A DNA stretch of 64,000 bases from Dallia pectoralis (lineage: Eukaryota > Chordata > Actinopteri > Esociformes > Umbridae): positions 9,711,707-9,775,706 of the forward strand of contig CM055736.1 in the NCBI GenBank assembly GCA_029465975.1, read 5' to 3'. A program made the translations under genes and the position numbers. This document shows positions 55,901-64,000 of this stretch, one piece after another. Below the pieces are notes generated by a model, which worked only from the letters and a program-made list of their open reading frames with translations, was not told the DNA's origin and ran no database searches. Numbering within the stretch: position 1 is the first letter of the stretch; every line of letters starts with the position of its first letter.

Positions 55901-57652
55901 TGAAACACTGTATATTCTGGCTAGGCATGGTCTCTCTTCATATTCATATTGTTAGTATTTGTCCTTCAATTGGTGAATTAATGTTGCAGGAATGGGTCAA
56001 GACAAATTCCATGTTTGTGAAAATGAAATTAGCTAATGAAACACTTTCTGATTCTGATTACATTACAATTAGTGTATTCCTAATTACTTTAATTATTAGA
56101 AATAATTTGTTCAATACATCTGCATTTCTATTGCACAACAGAAAGTTTGTGTTTCACAGGAACAAAACGACCCCTGGCGACAGCCAAATGACTGATCTAC
56201 AAATCACTGTGCCATAAATAACAACTCAATATTATCTGTAGATCAGTCAGTCAGTCAATCAATCACAATTTGCCTATGATAAATTGCATTTTTGATCCTT
56301 TGGAAGACGGCCGACTGCACACAAATGCAAAACAAAGTACAGAGATATTCACACATACAAATCACATGTCAGGAAAAGGACAAATATGAGAACCATATTT
56401 CACGAGCAAATTACAATGTTTTAAATTATATATACTTGTGCTTTGTATTTGTTAATATTACAAAATAATTATGATTCTACAAAGAAAACTATTAATCAAA
56501 TCCCATAAAAAAGCCTAAACCTGTTAAACCAAAACACTAGTAGTCCTTCACTTAGAGATTTACTGAGGACAATGATATTGTGAAGTGCGTGTGTGTGCGT
56601 GTGCGTGTGCGTGTGCGTGTCCTAACCTGTGATGATTGCCGGTATTCCCCAGCCCATGGCGTAGTAGAACCGCATGTGTCCGTGGTTGATGTTCCTGACC
56701 TCGGTTAACATGCGGTAGATGTGAAGGCCCTCCACGAACATCCAGGCAAAGGTACACATGTAGAAGTAGTGCAGCAGGATGGCGATAACCGTACAGACAA
56801 ACTGTCGACAGACACACAGAGAAACAGGCTCACATGTCAGCAGGAACCCGCCGCTCACATCCCGATAACAACCACATATTCAACCAATCCAATTCAGCGC
56901 ACGCACGCACGCACGCACGCACACACGCACACACGCACACACGCACACACGCACACACACACACACACACACACCACACACACACACACACACCCCCCGC
57001 TCTCCTCCATCTCTTTCTTTTTTTCTTCTCCCTCCATGCAGTGTTTTTGGGAACCCCCCCCCCCAGCAAGGGGAGAGAGGAGATGACCCAAGGCTGTGAC
57101 TGACAAAGGCAACATTCCCCGTCACTGACACAACCACACTTAGGTTTTACTATCAAGGTGCACACTGGCAATTTTGTAACATTAACATTAATTTTACAAA
57201 AGCCCTAACCTGAGTAACATTACCTTTAGGCCTAACCCTAACCTCAAAAACCTAACCTTTAGGCCTAACCCTAACCTCAATAACCTAACCTTTAGGCCTA
57301 ACCCTAATATCAATAACCTAAACTTTAGGCCTATCCATAACCTCAATAACCTAAAAACTCTAAACATAAGCCTACATCTAACCCTAAACTTAACCCAAGA
57401 CAGATAAAGCATGTTGTTTAAGTGAAGACCAGCCACAAAACCTTTAGTAAAATTAACTATAAAAAAAACAGGTACTATTGATTATTACCAGTGATAGTTG
57501 CAGTTATAATGGCTGTGGCTATATGAGGACTATGGAGAAACCCAGACCTGTGTGTGAGTGACAGGGCCGACATCTCTGAGGTTTAAAGAGTTAAGCACCA
57601 GTAACAGCATGTCTCAATCAGAAGCCTGAAGGGACAGCAGGCCGAATAGAAA

Positions 57653-57701
<49 letters not shown>

Positions 57702-60700
57702 TGCGTGCGTGTTTGTGTGTGTGTGTGTGTGCGTGCGTTCGTGTGTGTCTGTTTGCGGGCACATTGTCGCTGTACAACAAATTGAACGGTTAATTGCATC
57801 AACATAATACAAAATATTGTCATTTAAAGAACAACAGTCTATTGAATTACTCAATTGAGATAAAACCTTCAGGCTCCACTTACAAGCTAAAGCTATCCCA
57901 TAAATACAGAATATCAGACATCCCAGAGGGTGAATTATGTGCAGGACCTAACAGAGCTGTGGTGAGTCTTTAGCAGTACAGTCAATTCCTGAGCTCCAGC
58001 GCGATTAGCAAAGCATTATATTTATAATCTAGAAAAATCCAGCAGACAAAGAGTGACTCTTAATAAGGACCCATCTCTAAGCTCCTGTCAGTGGCAGAAC
58101 TGGAATGGCTGCAGGCAAACAAAAGTTTTAACCCTAAACGTCCCGAGACAGAAATGCCTACTGAAAAGCCCTGGTGCCACAGGCATAGGAAAACCACTGT
58201 GGTGGATCTGAGGAGGCTTTCTGTGTTGTCTGTGTGTGTGTTTATAACCCTGAAATATGGTTTTGAACAAGAACGGCAATGTGTTCGGGCACATAGCCTC
58301 TGAGACTTCCCATAGCGATATTGTAGCCGAGCATGAACGGTTCCCACCTTAACAACGCTGTTTAAGCTCCGTAAAGCAAAAACTAAAGAATCACATACTT
58401 CGTTCCTAGTGCTATCCCAGGTTGTCCCTTCACTTTGGAAATAAACACGTGATCCAAACTAGCAATAATAGTTATTATTATAGATATTATTCATGCTTTC
58501 CCCATTACGTTCAGAGGACCGTAGGTTAGAGACCACGTGTCATTGTTAGAAATTCAGAGCTAGGGGTCGTGGGCATCGGGGTCATGGGCATCGTGGTCAC
58601 AGGCATCAGGGTCATGGGCATTGGGGTCATGGGCGTCGGGGTCATGGGCGCCATGGGCTTCTGGGTCATGGGCATGGGGGTCATGGGCATCAGGGTTATG
58701 GGCGTCGGGGTCACAGGGCGCCGGGGTCACGGGCGTCGGGGTCACGGGCGTCGGGTTCACGGGCGTCAGGGTCACGGGGCGCCGTAACGTAACTCACCGG
58801 GTTATCGGTCTGATTGATGCCGATGAGAAACACAAGCTCAGAGAAGAAGAGGGCCGCCACCAGGTTCCGGTGGATGCTGTGGAGGTTGGAGTGGAGTTTC
58901 CTGAGTAGAGCCAGCAGGATGAACGTGAGGAGCAGAGCGAGCAGGGAGGCCGACACCGTGGTGTAGGTCACTATCTTCAGGGGCAACACGTCACCGTGCT
59001 GGGGGGAGGAAGTCCAGTGATTAGACACATGAGAGCAGAGTCAGCAGACACGGGACTCTTATCGAGTGTCGAAAACATGTCCGCAGGAACCCACCTCTCT
59101 CTTGGAGATGTCCATGAGAACGGCGAAGCTGGTCATGTGATTACACTGACAGCTGATGTGGGTAGTGTTTCTGTTAACCAGCTCGCATCCCTTAGAAGAC
59201 CAGCCCCCGGTACCTCCAATCCTACACACACACACACACACACAGGATTAATACCACGTGAAGACAGACAGGGAACGCCACGGAGCATGTGTGTGTCACT
59301 TACGCGATGGAGTGATTCCAGAACACACACACCGGTTTGGTCCTCTCTTCTGTCTCCAGCAGAGTGTACTCCAGAGTAATGGGGGGGTCCAGGGGTAAGG
59401 AGAGGGGCTGGGCCTCGCTGTACACCACCGTGCTTACTATGGGGGTGTTGATCACTGGACGGTTGGGTAGCCTGCCCCCCAGACACACACACACACACAT
59501 AAACCCGGGTGAGCGGGCGTAAACTGACACATTTGTTGCTCAAGCGACGTTTATACAATTAGAAAACCAGAGCCTAACACAAACTCCTTTTAGGGAATTC
59601 CTAACATAAAACGCCCCAGATGTTGGTGGTCTCTTGGCCACGAGCCAAACGGTGCCTCCTGGTATCAGCGTGGCAAATATCACACACACACCGGCTAAAA
59701 TATTATGACACACCGACCCGGCTGTTTCAAAGTGTGCCTTCAGTGTGTACGCTTCATGTGGCAATGAAACGGTTTGATCATAAAGTAGACGGCGCGTTGA
59801 GTGGTCCGAACGTACACACTGAAAGACCCAGACAGCATGGCAATGATATGTGAGACAAACACCCGCGGTTTGCCAAGGAAATTAGCTGACCTTAAGTAAA
59901 CGACGCTCTGTGCCAACCCAAATACAGCTGCCATATCTACTGCCTCGCTCTACTAATTTGACATGTATGTTCGCTGTTGTGTTGGCTAGATTAGCTACAT
60001 AGCCATGGCGAAATACGCCAGTATTTCTCATTTGTGTAGTGTTGTCCGGGTTACCTGAGGCTCCGACGGTCCGGGTCGTACCTCTCGGGGAGGAGCTGAC
60101 CCAATGACCTGAACACGGTTACCACAGCAACAAGCGGAGGGGCGGACTCAGCGTGGCGGCGTCTTTTATTGGACATGGTGTGATCTTCCTTTTTAGGGGC
60201 CTGGGTCTGAGGGGGCTCGCCACTCGGGTTGGGGTCCACTGAGAGAGAGAAGAGACAGAAAGGAGCGAGAAGATAGATGGAAGGGAGAAAATAGAGAAGA
60301 GACAGAAAGGAGCGAGAAGATAGATGGAAGGGAAAGGGGAGAAAGTAGAGAAAATAAAGAAATTCAGTTACACGTTCTGTATGAAATGCTTCCTAAATGG
60401 TAGATTGCCCTTGAATCATCAGGAATGAGTCATGTTGGTACTTTGTAAGGGACTTTAACCACAAGCCCTGGTTGTGTTAATTTAAGAGGTTAGAGCTGTT
60501 TTGATACATCTCAGTCAAATAAAGTTTGCCGAAGCCATTGTTAGAACGAGCAGACCATAGAAGTATGAATGAAGAGAATGGGCTTGGAACAAACCCACCA
60601 TTAATGCTCAATGTTCATCGAATTTATGCTCATTCATTTCTATTTATTGTATTTCTACGGAGCGGTGTACCTTTGTTGGGGATCTGCGCTCTCGTGTTGA

Positions 60701-61899
60701 ACTGCGGGAAGTGGACGGAGGATGTGAGCTCTTTGGGGTAGAACTCCAGGATCTCATGGAAGCGTGGAAATGAGGTTGGCTCTGGGGCCGATGAGTCCAG
60801 ATAATCAAGAACAATGACTAGGTGAGAGAAAAAATGATAAATGTATATAGAGATTGGTTCAATACCTAATAATGTAGATGTGTTATTAATTAAATAACAC
60901 AAATGCAGTTCCATTGATTTAACCCAGTGTTAAATCAATGGAACTGCTGTTTTACATCTAATGTGACAGTAGACAATCTGCTCTTAAACTCCTTTGAAAT
61001 CCTCCGTTCTTTCCATGGTCAATGTGTCTTCACTCACTCATGTTTTCCGTGACGATGGTGAAGGGTTTGAGGTAGGTCTTCCTCATGTTCTGTGCCAGCG
61101 TGTTGGCGTAGTCCTCAAAGTGGCGCAGCAGGTGTGCGGTGCCCCCGTCTGTGCGCTGGATTTGCTCCCAGTGGTCTTTGGTGCCAGGGTCGAGGATGGC
61201 ACTGCCCGCTCTCACAAGGTTCTGGAGTGTTTAGATAAAATTGGCCTGGGTCACACATCATTTGAAATACGCAGTTTTTCCCAGTGTGCTCATTACCCCC
61301 ACAGTGATCGCCTCCCTCTAATATGTTACCGTTCAATAAAGGACTGGCCAATTAGCGGATGCCGCCTTCATAATCTCCTGACCAAAAGACAGAGTTACAA
61401 TCTGACTAACCTAATGAAAAGATACGGAAATAAATGTTTTAGAGTATTTTTTAACATTTAAATTGTGCTGGTTTCCCAGCCATGTCGGATAATCTAAAGC
61501 ATCCACCTAATGATGATACTGTAGCCCTCGATACTAATCGATCAGATCGTTGTTCACCTCGTTGAACTCCGCGTCCCTCGCGGCGGCTAGGTCGAAGCCT
61601 GTCTGCTGGCTCTCGAACTGGAGGACCCTGGTCAGCAGCTGGAACGCCGTCTTCACGTCGTTGCCGTAGTAACTGCCCGTCTGGTTGGTGGCGTTGTTGA
61701 GCAGACGGACTATGGCTTTGGAGCGCTCCCCGTCCATCCGGGTCAGGTTACGGTGCATCTCCTCATTCTGGGAGGACAGGGGAGGACAGAGGAGGACAGA
61801 GGGTGAAGGAGCCGGACAAACGATCTGGGAGGCCAATGAGAAGACGGAGTGGACTTAACGGAATAGTATCGAACAAATGGAACCGCGCGCGCGCGCGTG

Positions 61900-61933
<34 letters not shown>

Positions 61934-63838
61934 ACGTGTTGGATACCGACCGTCACATTAATTCCATTCCAGTCATTCCAATGAGCAGGTCTCATCCAAT
62001 AAGGACCAGGCTGTGTGTGACCGGCTGTGTTTGTATGCTACTAGAAGCGTGAGTCCTAAATCTCGATGTGCATATGTGTATTGTATTAACTGTTCGGCAA
62101 AAGATTAAAAAGTGCAGTGTATAGACAGACACACGTTCATGGATGCTATAGAAATGAGGCCCGCTGTTCGTTTGGGCCACCCACCATTTTGTTGAGCTGG
62201 GAGAAGCAGACGGTGGTGCAGTTAAACAGTTCAGGCGGTAGCCAGCCCTTCTCGTCATTGCAATGGCGGATGGCGGTCCCTGGAGCGAGGAAACAAGATG
62301 ACCAACAGCCGTACTTAAAGAGTGAAAAGAAACACGTTGAAAGATAGCAGCGCTTAGTCCTCCTGCGAGAAAAGAAACCCTCAGTCTAGCGCCAGGTGAT
62401 GATGGCTACACACGAGTCAGAAAAGAATCCTTCAGAAGCACAATCACCCGTCGTTAATTCCAAACAAAGCGGCCAATGGGTGACATGAGCCAAGTCCAGT
62501 CGGCCAATAAAAATGTCCCGAGAGAATCTGGCTGAGCAACAAAGGGTTGCCGTGGTGACGGGGGTATCTGAGGGAGCGAGGGTTACTGTGGATTAATGGG
62601 GCCAATTGATGAGGTTTACAGCACACTATGGGAAGCAAGAACCCCCCCCCCCCATGATAACCATCTAGCCACGCCGGACAGTTCGTTATGTCTTCCACAC
62701 AATAGGCAGCGTTAGTTACTGCTGCTGTCCTCCAGAGACACCATTGGACGATGACTGAGCCTTCCCGATGGACCAATGAAAGGGCCTGGTTGTTTTGCTG
62801 CGTTAATGAGCAATCCACTGAGGCAACGGCTAAGAACAGCAGGAGGCCTTGAACCGAGGGCCTCCATCGTAGACAACCTCGAGAAGATCTTCATTATGAA
62901 TAAAACCATTTGAAGCATTTGAGAGTGTTATTGGGACTGCTTCTGCAGTGTGCTCTCTGGACTTTAACTTACCGACAGATCCTTTGGGACAGTTCATGGC
63001 TGCTGGACGTCCAAACTTGGTCTTGGGCCACCAGATCCCTTGGTCGAAGGCCTTGGGACAGCCCTCATACACGACTGAGAGATCGGAGAGAGGACAGATG
63101 GCACACGTTTAAACACAGTCCACACTCTTCAGAATCCCTGACACAGGGTCAGATGTTGCGTGATCCCCAATTGGAGAAGATCGCTACGTGGGTAAAGATC
63201 TAAGTTCAAGCAAGTAGTACCAGACACATTTAGAAGAATACCGTTATTGATTTCATGTGGAATCTTAACAGATGAAGGCCCAAACTTCATCATGGCTGGA
63301 TGTGTGGACACCTTGCTTCAGTATTGATTGCGTGTGTGCTCGTTTTCAAACCCTCCTAGGCTACGCTAACGTTCACATGTGAACAGTCTTCTGCATTTGA
63401 CCACGTACCCTCGCAGCCGGTGACCGCGACCTCAGCGAACGGGTTGTCGCAGCGGTTACATTGGCGTCCGATGACCCCGGCCTTACAGGGGCACTGGCCG
63501 GTGTGGGGGTCACAGGTGCGGGATTGGGCCCCGAGAGCGAAGCACTCACAGGGGTAACACGTGTCCTCCTCGGGGAGACGGTAGTAGTTATCCTGGGTCG
63601 GGCATGTGGGCGAGAGTTAGCATTGTGCTGTTGGATTTTAAAGACAAACTGGCATGAAATTGTCGAAATAAACCGTGGTTAACCAGTGAAGTGGAACAGC
63701 GCTGTTGGTCTTCTAACCTTGCAGCGACATTCTCCGCTGGTCTTGTTACAGTCGGGGTTGAACCCTTTGGCGGCGTCACAGTTGCAGGGGCCACACATCG
63801 GGTTCCCCCACCAGCCGCGGGGACACGGCTTCTCCACC
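49614..63838 (-). CDS. celsr1: celsr1, cadherin EGF LAG seven-pass G-type receptor 1 (3' part, 21 coding exons)
   Basis: C-terminal part of a Flamingo/CELSR adhesion GPCR, which acts in planar cell polarity at cell junctions. The 21 exons join in phase to about 1090 residues (1105 with an alternative donor). Order: laminin EGF-like repeats (63718-63838, 63409-63592), hormone-receptor motif (62973-63074, 62185-62279), GAIN domain (61767 down to 59095) with GPS at the end, seven membrane helices (58998 down to 53469), and a serine/acid-rich cytoplasmic tail. CELSR1 is preferred over CELSR2/3 because of the tail motifs RSLNCNNTY, DSDSDSELSVDEHSSS, VETKVNVELHRE and GILKNKITYLPP and because gramd4 is the neighbour. 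Cadherin repeats and LamG domains lie beyond the right edge. The a or b teleost copy cannot be determined. Confidence 0.95.
50064..50339 (-). CDS. celsr1: celsr1 tail exon
   Basis: 276 nt, phase 1 to 1. Encodes VDAVSNHVKPYWPTEATTAS, DSEDPG, then VETKVNVELHREN and an asparagine/proline/serine-rich end. VETKV.VELHRE is a CELSR1 tail motif. Acceptor ccttag, donor GTGAGA. Confidence 0.94.
50492..50656 (-). CDS. celsr1: celsr1 tail exon (acidic serine cluster)
   Basis: 165 nt, phase 1 to 1. DSDSDSELSVDEHSSSFASS, then QSSDSDDEDMDIKPKW and HSTPKK. The acidic serine-rich cluster suits casein-kinase-type phosphorylation (inference). Donor GTACCA, acceptor caatag. Confidence 0.95.
50660..50930. repeat. 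purine-rich (GATGGGGAGATGAAGAGAGA)n tract
   Basis: Imperfect 18-28-bp purine units just upstream, in sense, of the 50656 acceptor. In the transcript it is a polypyrimidine tract. Confidence 0.9.
51044..51141 (-). CDS. celsr1: celsr1 tail exon
   Basis: 98 nt, phase 2 to 1. GEKPSVSSGTAKAGHSNLDG then SLFHSNGTKEGE. KPSVSSG lines up with the KLGVSSG segment I recall in mammalian CELSR1. Acceptor catag, donor GTAAGA. Confidence 0.88.
51345..51960. repeat. 29-bp minisatellite, about 20 copies
   Basis: Units of gaacctgtctactgctctct plus gatgtagtt, with tctaacc, tacagc, tacggc and agttct variants interleaved. Intron of celsr1. Confidence 0.95.
52421..52488. repeat. 11-bp tandem repeat (ggttgccatgc), about 6 copies
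   Basis: Lies 16 bp beyond the more distal of two possible donors of the neighbouring celsr1 exon. Confidence 0.93.
52549..52640 (-). CDS. celsr1: celsr1 tail exon (first after the 7TM region)
   Basis: 92 nt, phase 0 to 2. RSLNCNNTYTDDGALYRSAI then GESNVSLSTV. Donor CAG|GTCAGC at 52548. A second in-frame donor (GAG|GTATCA) at 52503 would extend the exon to 52504 and add 15 residues; both fit the next exon in phase. Acceptor catgcag follows an extreme polypyrimidine tract. Confidence 0.88.
52641..53370. repeat. G-rich minisatellite (24-bp core), about 730 bp
   Basis: Flanks built from gggagagagggagtggggga-type units surround about 12 copies of a 24-bp core (gggcaggagggatagggtgg plus gagg). 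Each core holds four or more G-runs. On the celsr1 sense strand it is C/T-rich and ends exactly at the 52640 splice acceptor. Confidence 0.96.
53469..53594 (-). CDS. celsr1: celsr1 exon: end of TM7 and membrane-proximal tail
   Basis: 126 nt, phase 0 to 0. GIFIFFFHVIFNKEVRKNLK then NVFTGKKALADESSTTRATL LT. Acceptor ttgtag; donor ACT|GTAAGT, followed by a GT tract. Confidence 0.95.
53799..53925 (-). CDS. celsr1: celsr1 exon: TM6 and TM7
   Basis: 127 nt, phase 2 to 0. ALRMAFLLLLLISATWLLGL then MAVNSDVMTFHYLFAIFSCL Q. Clear adhesion-GPCR TM6/TM7 sequence. Donor GTGAGA, acceptor ccacag. Confidence 0.96.
54108..54187 (-). CDS. celsr1: celsr1 exon: TM5 end and third intracellular loop
   Basis: 80 nt, phase 0 to 2. 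VNIVIFILAAKASCGRRQRS FEKSGA. Donor AT|GTAAGT, acceptor ctgtaag (AAG rather than the usual YAG). Confidence 0.93.
54549..54661 (-). CDS. celsr1: celsr1 exon: TM4 end, second extracellular loop, TM5 start
   Basis: 113 nt, phase 1 to 0. LAVGLDPQGYGNPDFCWLSV then HDTLIWSFAGPISVVVL. The acceptor (atcctcag) and the first exon bases are copied three more times in the adjoining 62-bp array. Confidence 0.95.
54650..54905. repeat. 62-bp tandem repeat overlapping a celsr1 3' splice site, about 4 copies
   Basis: The cagacctgagga phrase recurs with its splice-equivalent position at 54661, 54723, 54785 and 54847, exactly 62 bp apart. Units share cagcgtgttagctactagtc and ctgtttagcagtcatacagc. The leftmost copy overlaps the exon. 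Confidence 0.96.
54906..56570 (-). other. celsr1: celsr1 intron, between TM4 exons
   Basis: AT-rich, with no exon or array recognised. Plus-strand open frames at 55650-56217 encode nothing that I recognise. Confidence 0.6.
56570..56620. repeat. GTGTGC microsatellite against a celsr1 donor
   Basis: gtgcgtgtgc units end directly at the GTTAGG donor of the 56627 exon. Confidence 0.85.
56627..56801 (-). CDS. celsr1: celsr1 exon: TM3, second intracellular loop, TM4
   Basis: 175 nt, phase 0 to 1. FVCTVIAILLHYFYMCTFAW then MFVEGLHIYRMLTEVRNINH and MRFYYAMGWGIPAIIT. The TM3 EGLH.YRM motif is typical of adhesion GPCRs. Acceptor cgacag, donor GTTAGG. Confidence 0.96.
56895..57000. repeat. CA/CGCA microsatellite
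   Basis: cgcacgcacg and cacacgcaca units in a celsr1 intron. Confidence 0.9.
57208..57372. repeat. 33-bp tandem repeat with CCTAACCCTAA-like text, about 5 copies
   Basis: Units of cctaacctttaggcctaacc plus ctaacctcaataa, increasingly diverged to the right. It resembles telomeric CCCTAA only locally and the period is 33 bp. Confidence 0.9.
57656..57755. repeat. (GT)n/(GCGT)n microsatellite
   Basis: About 100 bp of GT repeats with gcgtgcgt interruptions, in a celsr1 intron. Confidence 0.94.
57756..58565 (-). other. celsr1: celsr1 intron segment
   Basis: No exon or repeat recognised. Confidence 0.6.
58566..58785. repeat. 15-bp minisatellite against a celsr1 donor, about 14 copies
   Basis: Imperfect units of ggggtcatgggcatc and ggggtcacgggcgtc. 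Ends about 12 bp from the donor of the TM1/TM2 exon. On the sense strand it reads as a DPDARDP-type repeat in frame with the exon. Confidence 0.93.
58798..58998 (-). CDS. celsr1: celsr1 exon: TM1, TM2
   Basis: 201 nt, phase 0 to 0. HGDVLPLKIVTYTTVSASLL, ALLLTFILLALLRKLHSNLH, SIHRNLVAALFFSELVFLIG and INQTDNP. Acceptor ccccag, donor GTGAGT. Confidence 0.97.
59095..59221 (-). CDS. celsr1: celsr1 exon: GPS (autoproteolysis motif)
   Basis: 127 nt, phase 2 to 0. IGGTGGWSSKGCELVNRNTT then HISCQCNHMTSFAVLMDISK RE. It has the W..GC and C.C cysteine pattern of a GPS. The cleavage position reads His-Met-Thr, compatible with the H-X-S/T consensus. Acceptor gtgtag, donor GTGGGT. Confidence 0.96.
59304..59471 (-). 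CDS. celsr1: celsr1 exon: GAIN domain, first GPS strands
   Basis: 168 nt, phase 2 to 2. LPNRPVINTPIVSTVVYSEA, then EYTLLETEERTKPVCVFWNH SI. CVFW is the first GPS cysteine and tryptophan. Acceptor gggcag, donor GTAAGT. Confidence 0.96.
59472..60054 (-). other. celsr1: celsr1 intron
   Basis: Apart from a short CA tract at 59482-59499, no feature recognised. Confidence 0.6.
60055..60238 (-). CDS. celsr1: celsr1 exon: GAIN domain
   Basis: 184 nt, phase 1 to 2. A variable basic segment (KKEDHTMSNKRRRHAE) precedes VAVVTVFRSLGQLLPERYDP DRRSL. The last part matches the CELSR1 LGQLLPERYDPDRRSLR segment. Acceptor tctcag, donor GTAACC. Confidence 0.95.
60239..60350. repeat. ~50-bp direct duplication, purine-rich
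   Basis: gagacagaaaggagcgagaa followed by gatagatggaagg occurs twice in tandem. Confidence 0.9.
60671..60817 (-). CDS. celsr1: celsr1 exon: GAIN domain
   Basis: 147 nt, phase 1 to 1. IVLDYLDSSAPEPTSFPRFH then EILEFYPKELTSSVHFPQFN TRAQIPNK. Acceptor acctag, donor GTACAC. Confidence 0.93.
60905..60947. repeat. perfect 19-bp inverted repeat, 5-nt loop
   Basis: gcagttccattgatttaac (60905-60923) and its exact reverse complement (60929-60947) are separated by ccagt. Lies in a celsr1 intron, 87 bp from the 60817 acceptor. Confidence 0.97.
61038..61221 (-). CDS. celsr1: celsr1 exon: GAIN domain
   Basis: 184 nt, phase 0 to 1. NLVRAGSAILDPGTKDHWEQ, IQRTDGGTAHLLRHFEDYAN and TLAQNMRKTYLKPFTIVTEN M. 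Acceptor ctccag, donor GTGAGT. Confidence 0.96.
61558..61767 (-). CDS. celsr1: celsr1 exon: GAIN domain
   Basis: 210 nt, phase 0 to 0. NEEMHRNLTRMDGERSKAIV, then YYGNDVKTAFQLLTRVLQFE and FDLAAARDAEFNE. Two N-glycosylation sequons are visible, NLT and NAT. Acceptor tcccag, donor GTGAAC. Confidence 0.96.
61885..61935. repeat. (CG)n(GT)n microsatellite
   Basis: cgcgcgcgcg followed by gtgtgtgtgt: alternating purine-pyrimidine sequence in a celsr1 intron. Confidence 0.93.
62185..62279 (-). CDS. celsr1: celsr1 exon: hormone-receptor motif, second half
   Basis: 95 nt, phase 1 to 0. TAIRHCNDEKGWLPPELFNC then TTVCFSQLNKM. The cysteine and tryptophan spacing fits HormR. Acceptor ctccag, donor GTGGGT. 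Confidence 0.95.
62280..62972 (-). other. celsr1: celsr1 intron
   Basis: Contains a C homopolymer at 62643-62653. No other feature recognised. Confidence 0.6.
62973..63074 (-). CDS. celsr1: celsr1 exon: hormone-receptor motif, first half
   Basis: 102 nt, phase 1 to 1. VYEGCPKAFDQGIWWPKTKF then GRPAAMNCPKGSV. GIWWP.TKFG is typical of CELSR HormR. Acceptor ctcag, donor GTAAGT. Confidence 0.97.
63409..63592 (-). CDS. celsr1: celsr1 exon: laminin-type EGF repeat
   Basis: 184 nt, phase 0 to 1. DNYYRLPEEDTCYPCECFAL, then the cysteine-rich RTCDPHTGQCPCKAGVIG RQ and CNRCDNPFAEVAVTGCE. Acceptor acccag, donor GTACGT. Confidence 0.97.
63718..63838 (-). CDS. celsr1: celsr1 exon: laminin-type EGF repeat (first exon in window)
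   Basis: 121 nt, phase 2 to 0. VEKPCPRGWWGNPMCGPCNC then DAAKGFNPDCNKTSGECRCK. The next exon 5' lies beyond 64000; the 160 bp to the right looks intronic. Acceptor ctgtcag, donor GTTAGA. Confidence 0.96.
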
Positions 63839-64000
63839 CTGACAGGACACCACATGGAAGGAAAAACATGAAACCAAAAGATACAGAGCAGAGGACCCGG
63901 GACGACTTGGCCATTCATTCCCAGAGCCGAGCACGTTTAACTCCATCGGATCTACTGTGAACGTTGTCTGAAGTGAGACACAACACGGCGCGAGTTAAAC

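Noticed and set aside
55650..56217. Plus-strand frames of 101 and 107 codons in a celsr1 intron
   Set aside because: AT-rich, hydrophobic low-complexity translation with no recognisable family.
57208..57372. Interstitial telomeric repeat
   Set aside because: CCTAACCCTAA text is only part of a 33-bp unit; there is no run of CCCTAA hexamers.

Overview
This is a window of vertebrate nuclear DNA, almost certainly from a ray-finned fish. Coding exons are short, bounded by GT/AG splice sites and scattered over tens of kilobases. Microsatellites and minisatellites are very abundant, and several dispersed repeats have the look of families I know from salmonid and pike genomes, so a protacanthopterygian is my best guess (inference, no search run). 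There is no bacterial, phage, CRISPR or viral content that I can support.

Two protein-coding genes account for nearly all the real coding sequence, both on the minus strand. (1) gramd4 (GRAM domain-containing protein 4) runs from a start codon at 31323 to a stop at 1298. I could assemble 18 coding exons whose phases all join, giving a complete 592-residue protein with an N-terminal coiled coil, two hydrophobic membrane regions and a C-terminal GRAM domain. (2) celsr1 (cadherin EGF LAG seven-pass adhesion GPCR 1, a planar cell polarity receptor) enters from the right edge. Its last 21 coding exons lie between 63838 and 49614: laminin-type EGF repeats, hormone-receptor motif, GAIN/GPS, seven membrane helices and the cytoplasmic tail. 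The cadherin, early EGF and LamG exons lie beyond position 64000.

Layout, left to right: 1-1297, gramd4 3'UTR and downstream DNA; 1298-31375, gramd4 exons with large introns holding 18, 24, 27, 21, 61 and 68-bp arrays, the 68-bp array alone spanning about 4.5 kb; 31376-36500, upstream flank with a possible noncoding first exon and promoter; 36698-38633, a 52/55-bp pyrimidine-rich minisatellite; 38650-46460, repeat-rich intergenic DNA with a Tc1-like foldback element, a tRNA-derived SINE and other repeat tails; 46750-47522, exon-like sequence of a possible third gene that I do not recognise; 48434-49620, a minisatellite that begins at the celsr1 stop codon; 49614-63838, celsr1.

The two genes do not form an obvious functional unit. 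Their adjacency matches the CELSR1-GRAMD4 neighbourhood of human chromosome 22q13, although here both are on the same strand. The most notable feature is how often tandem arrays sit against splice sites or the stop codon. Three cases stand out: a 62-bp array that copies a celsr1 3' splice site, a G-rich array that forms a celsr1 polypyrimidine tract, and a 24-bp array that would extend the gramd4 reading frame if its intron were retained.
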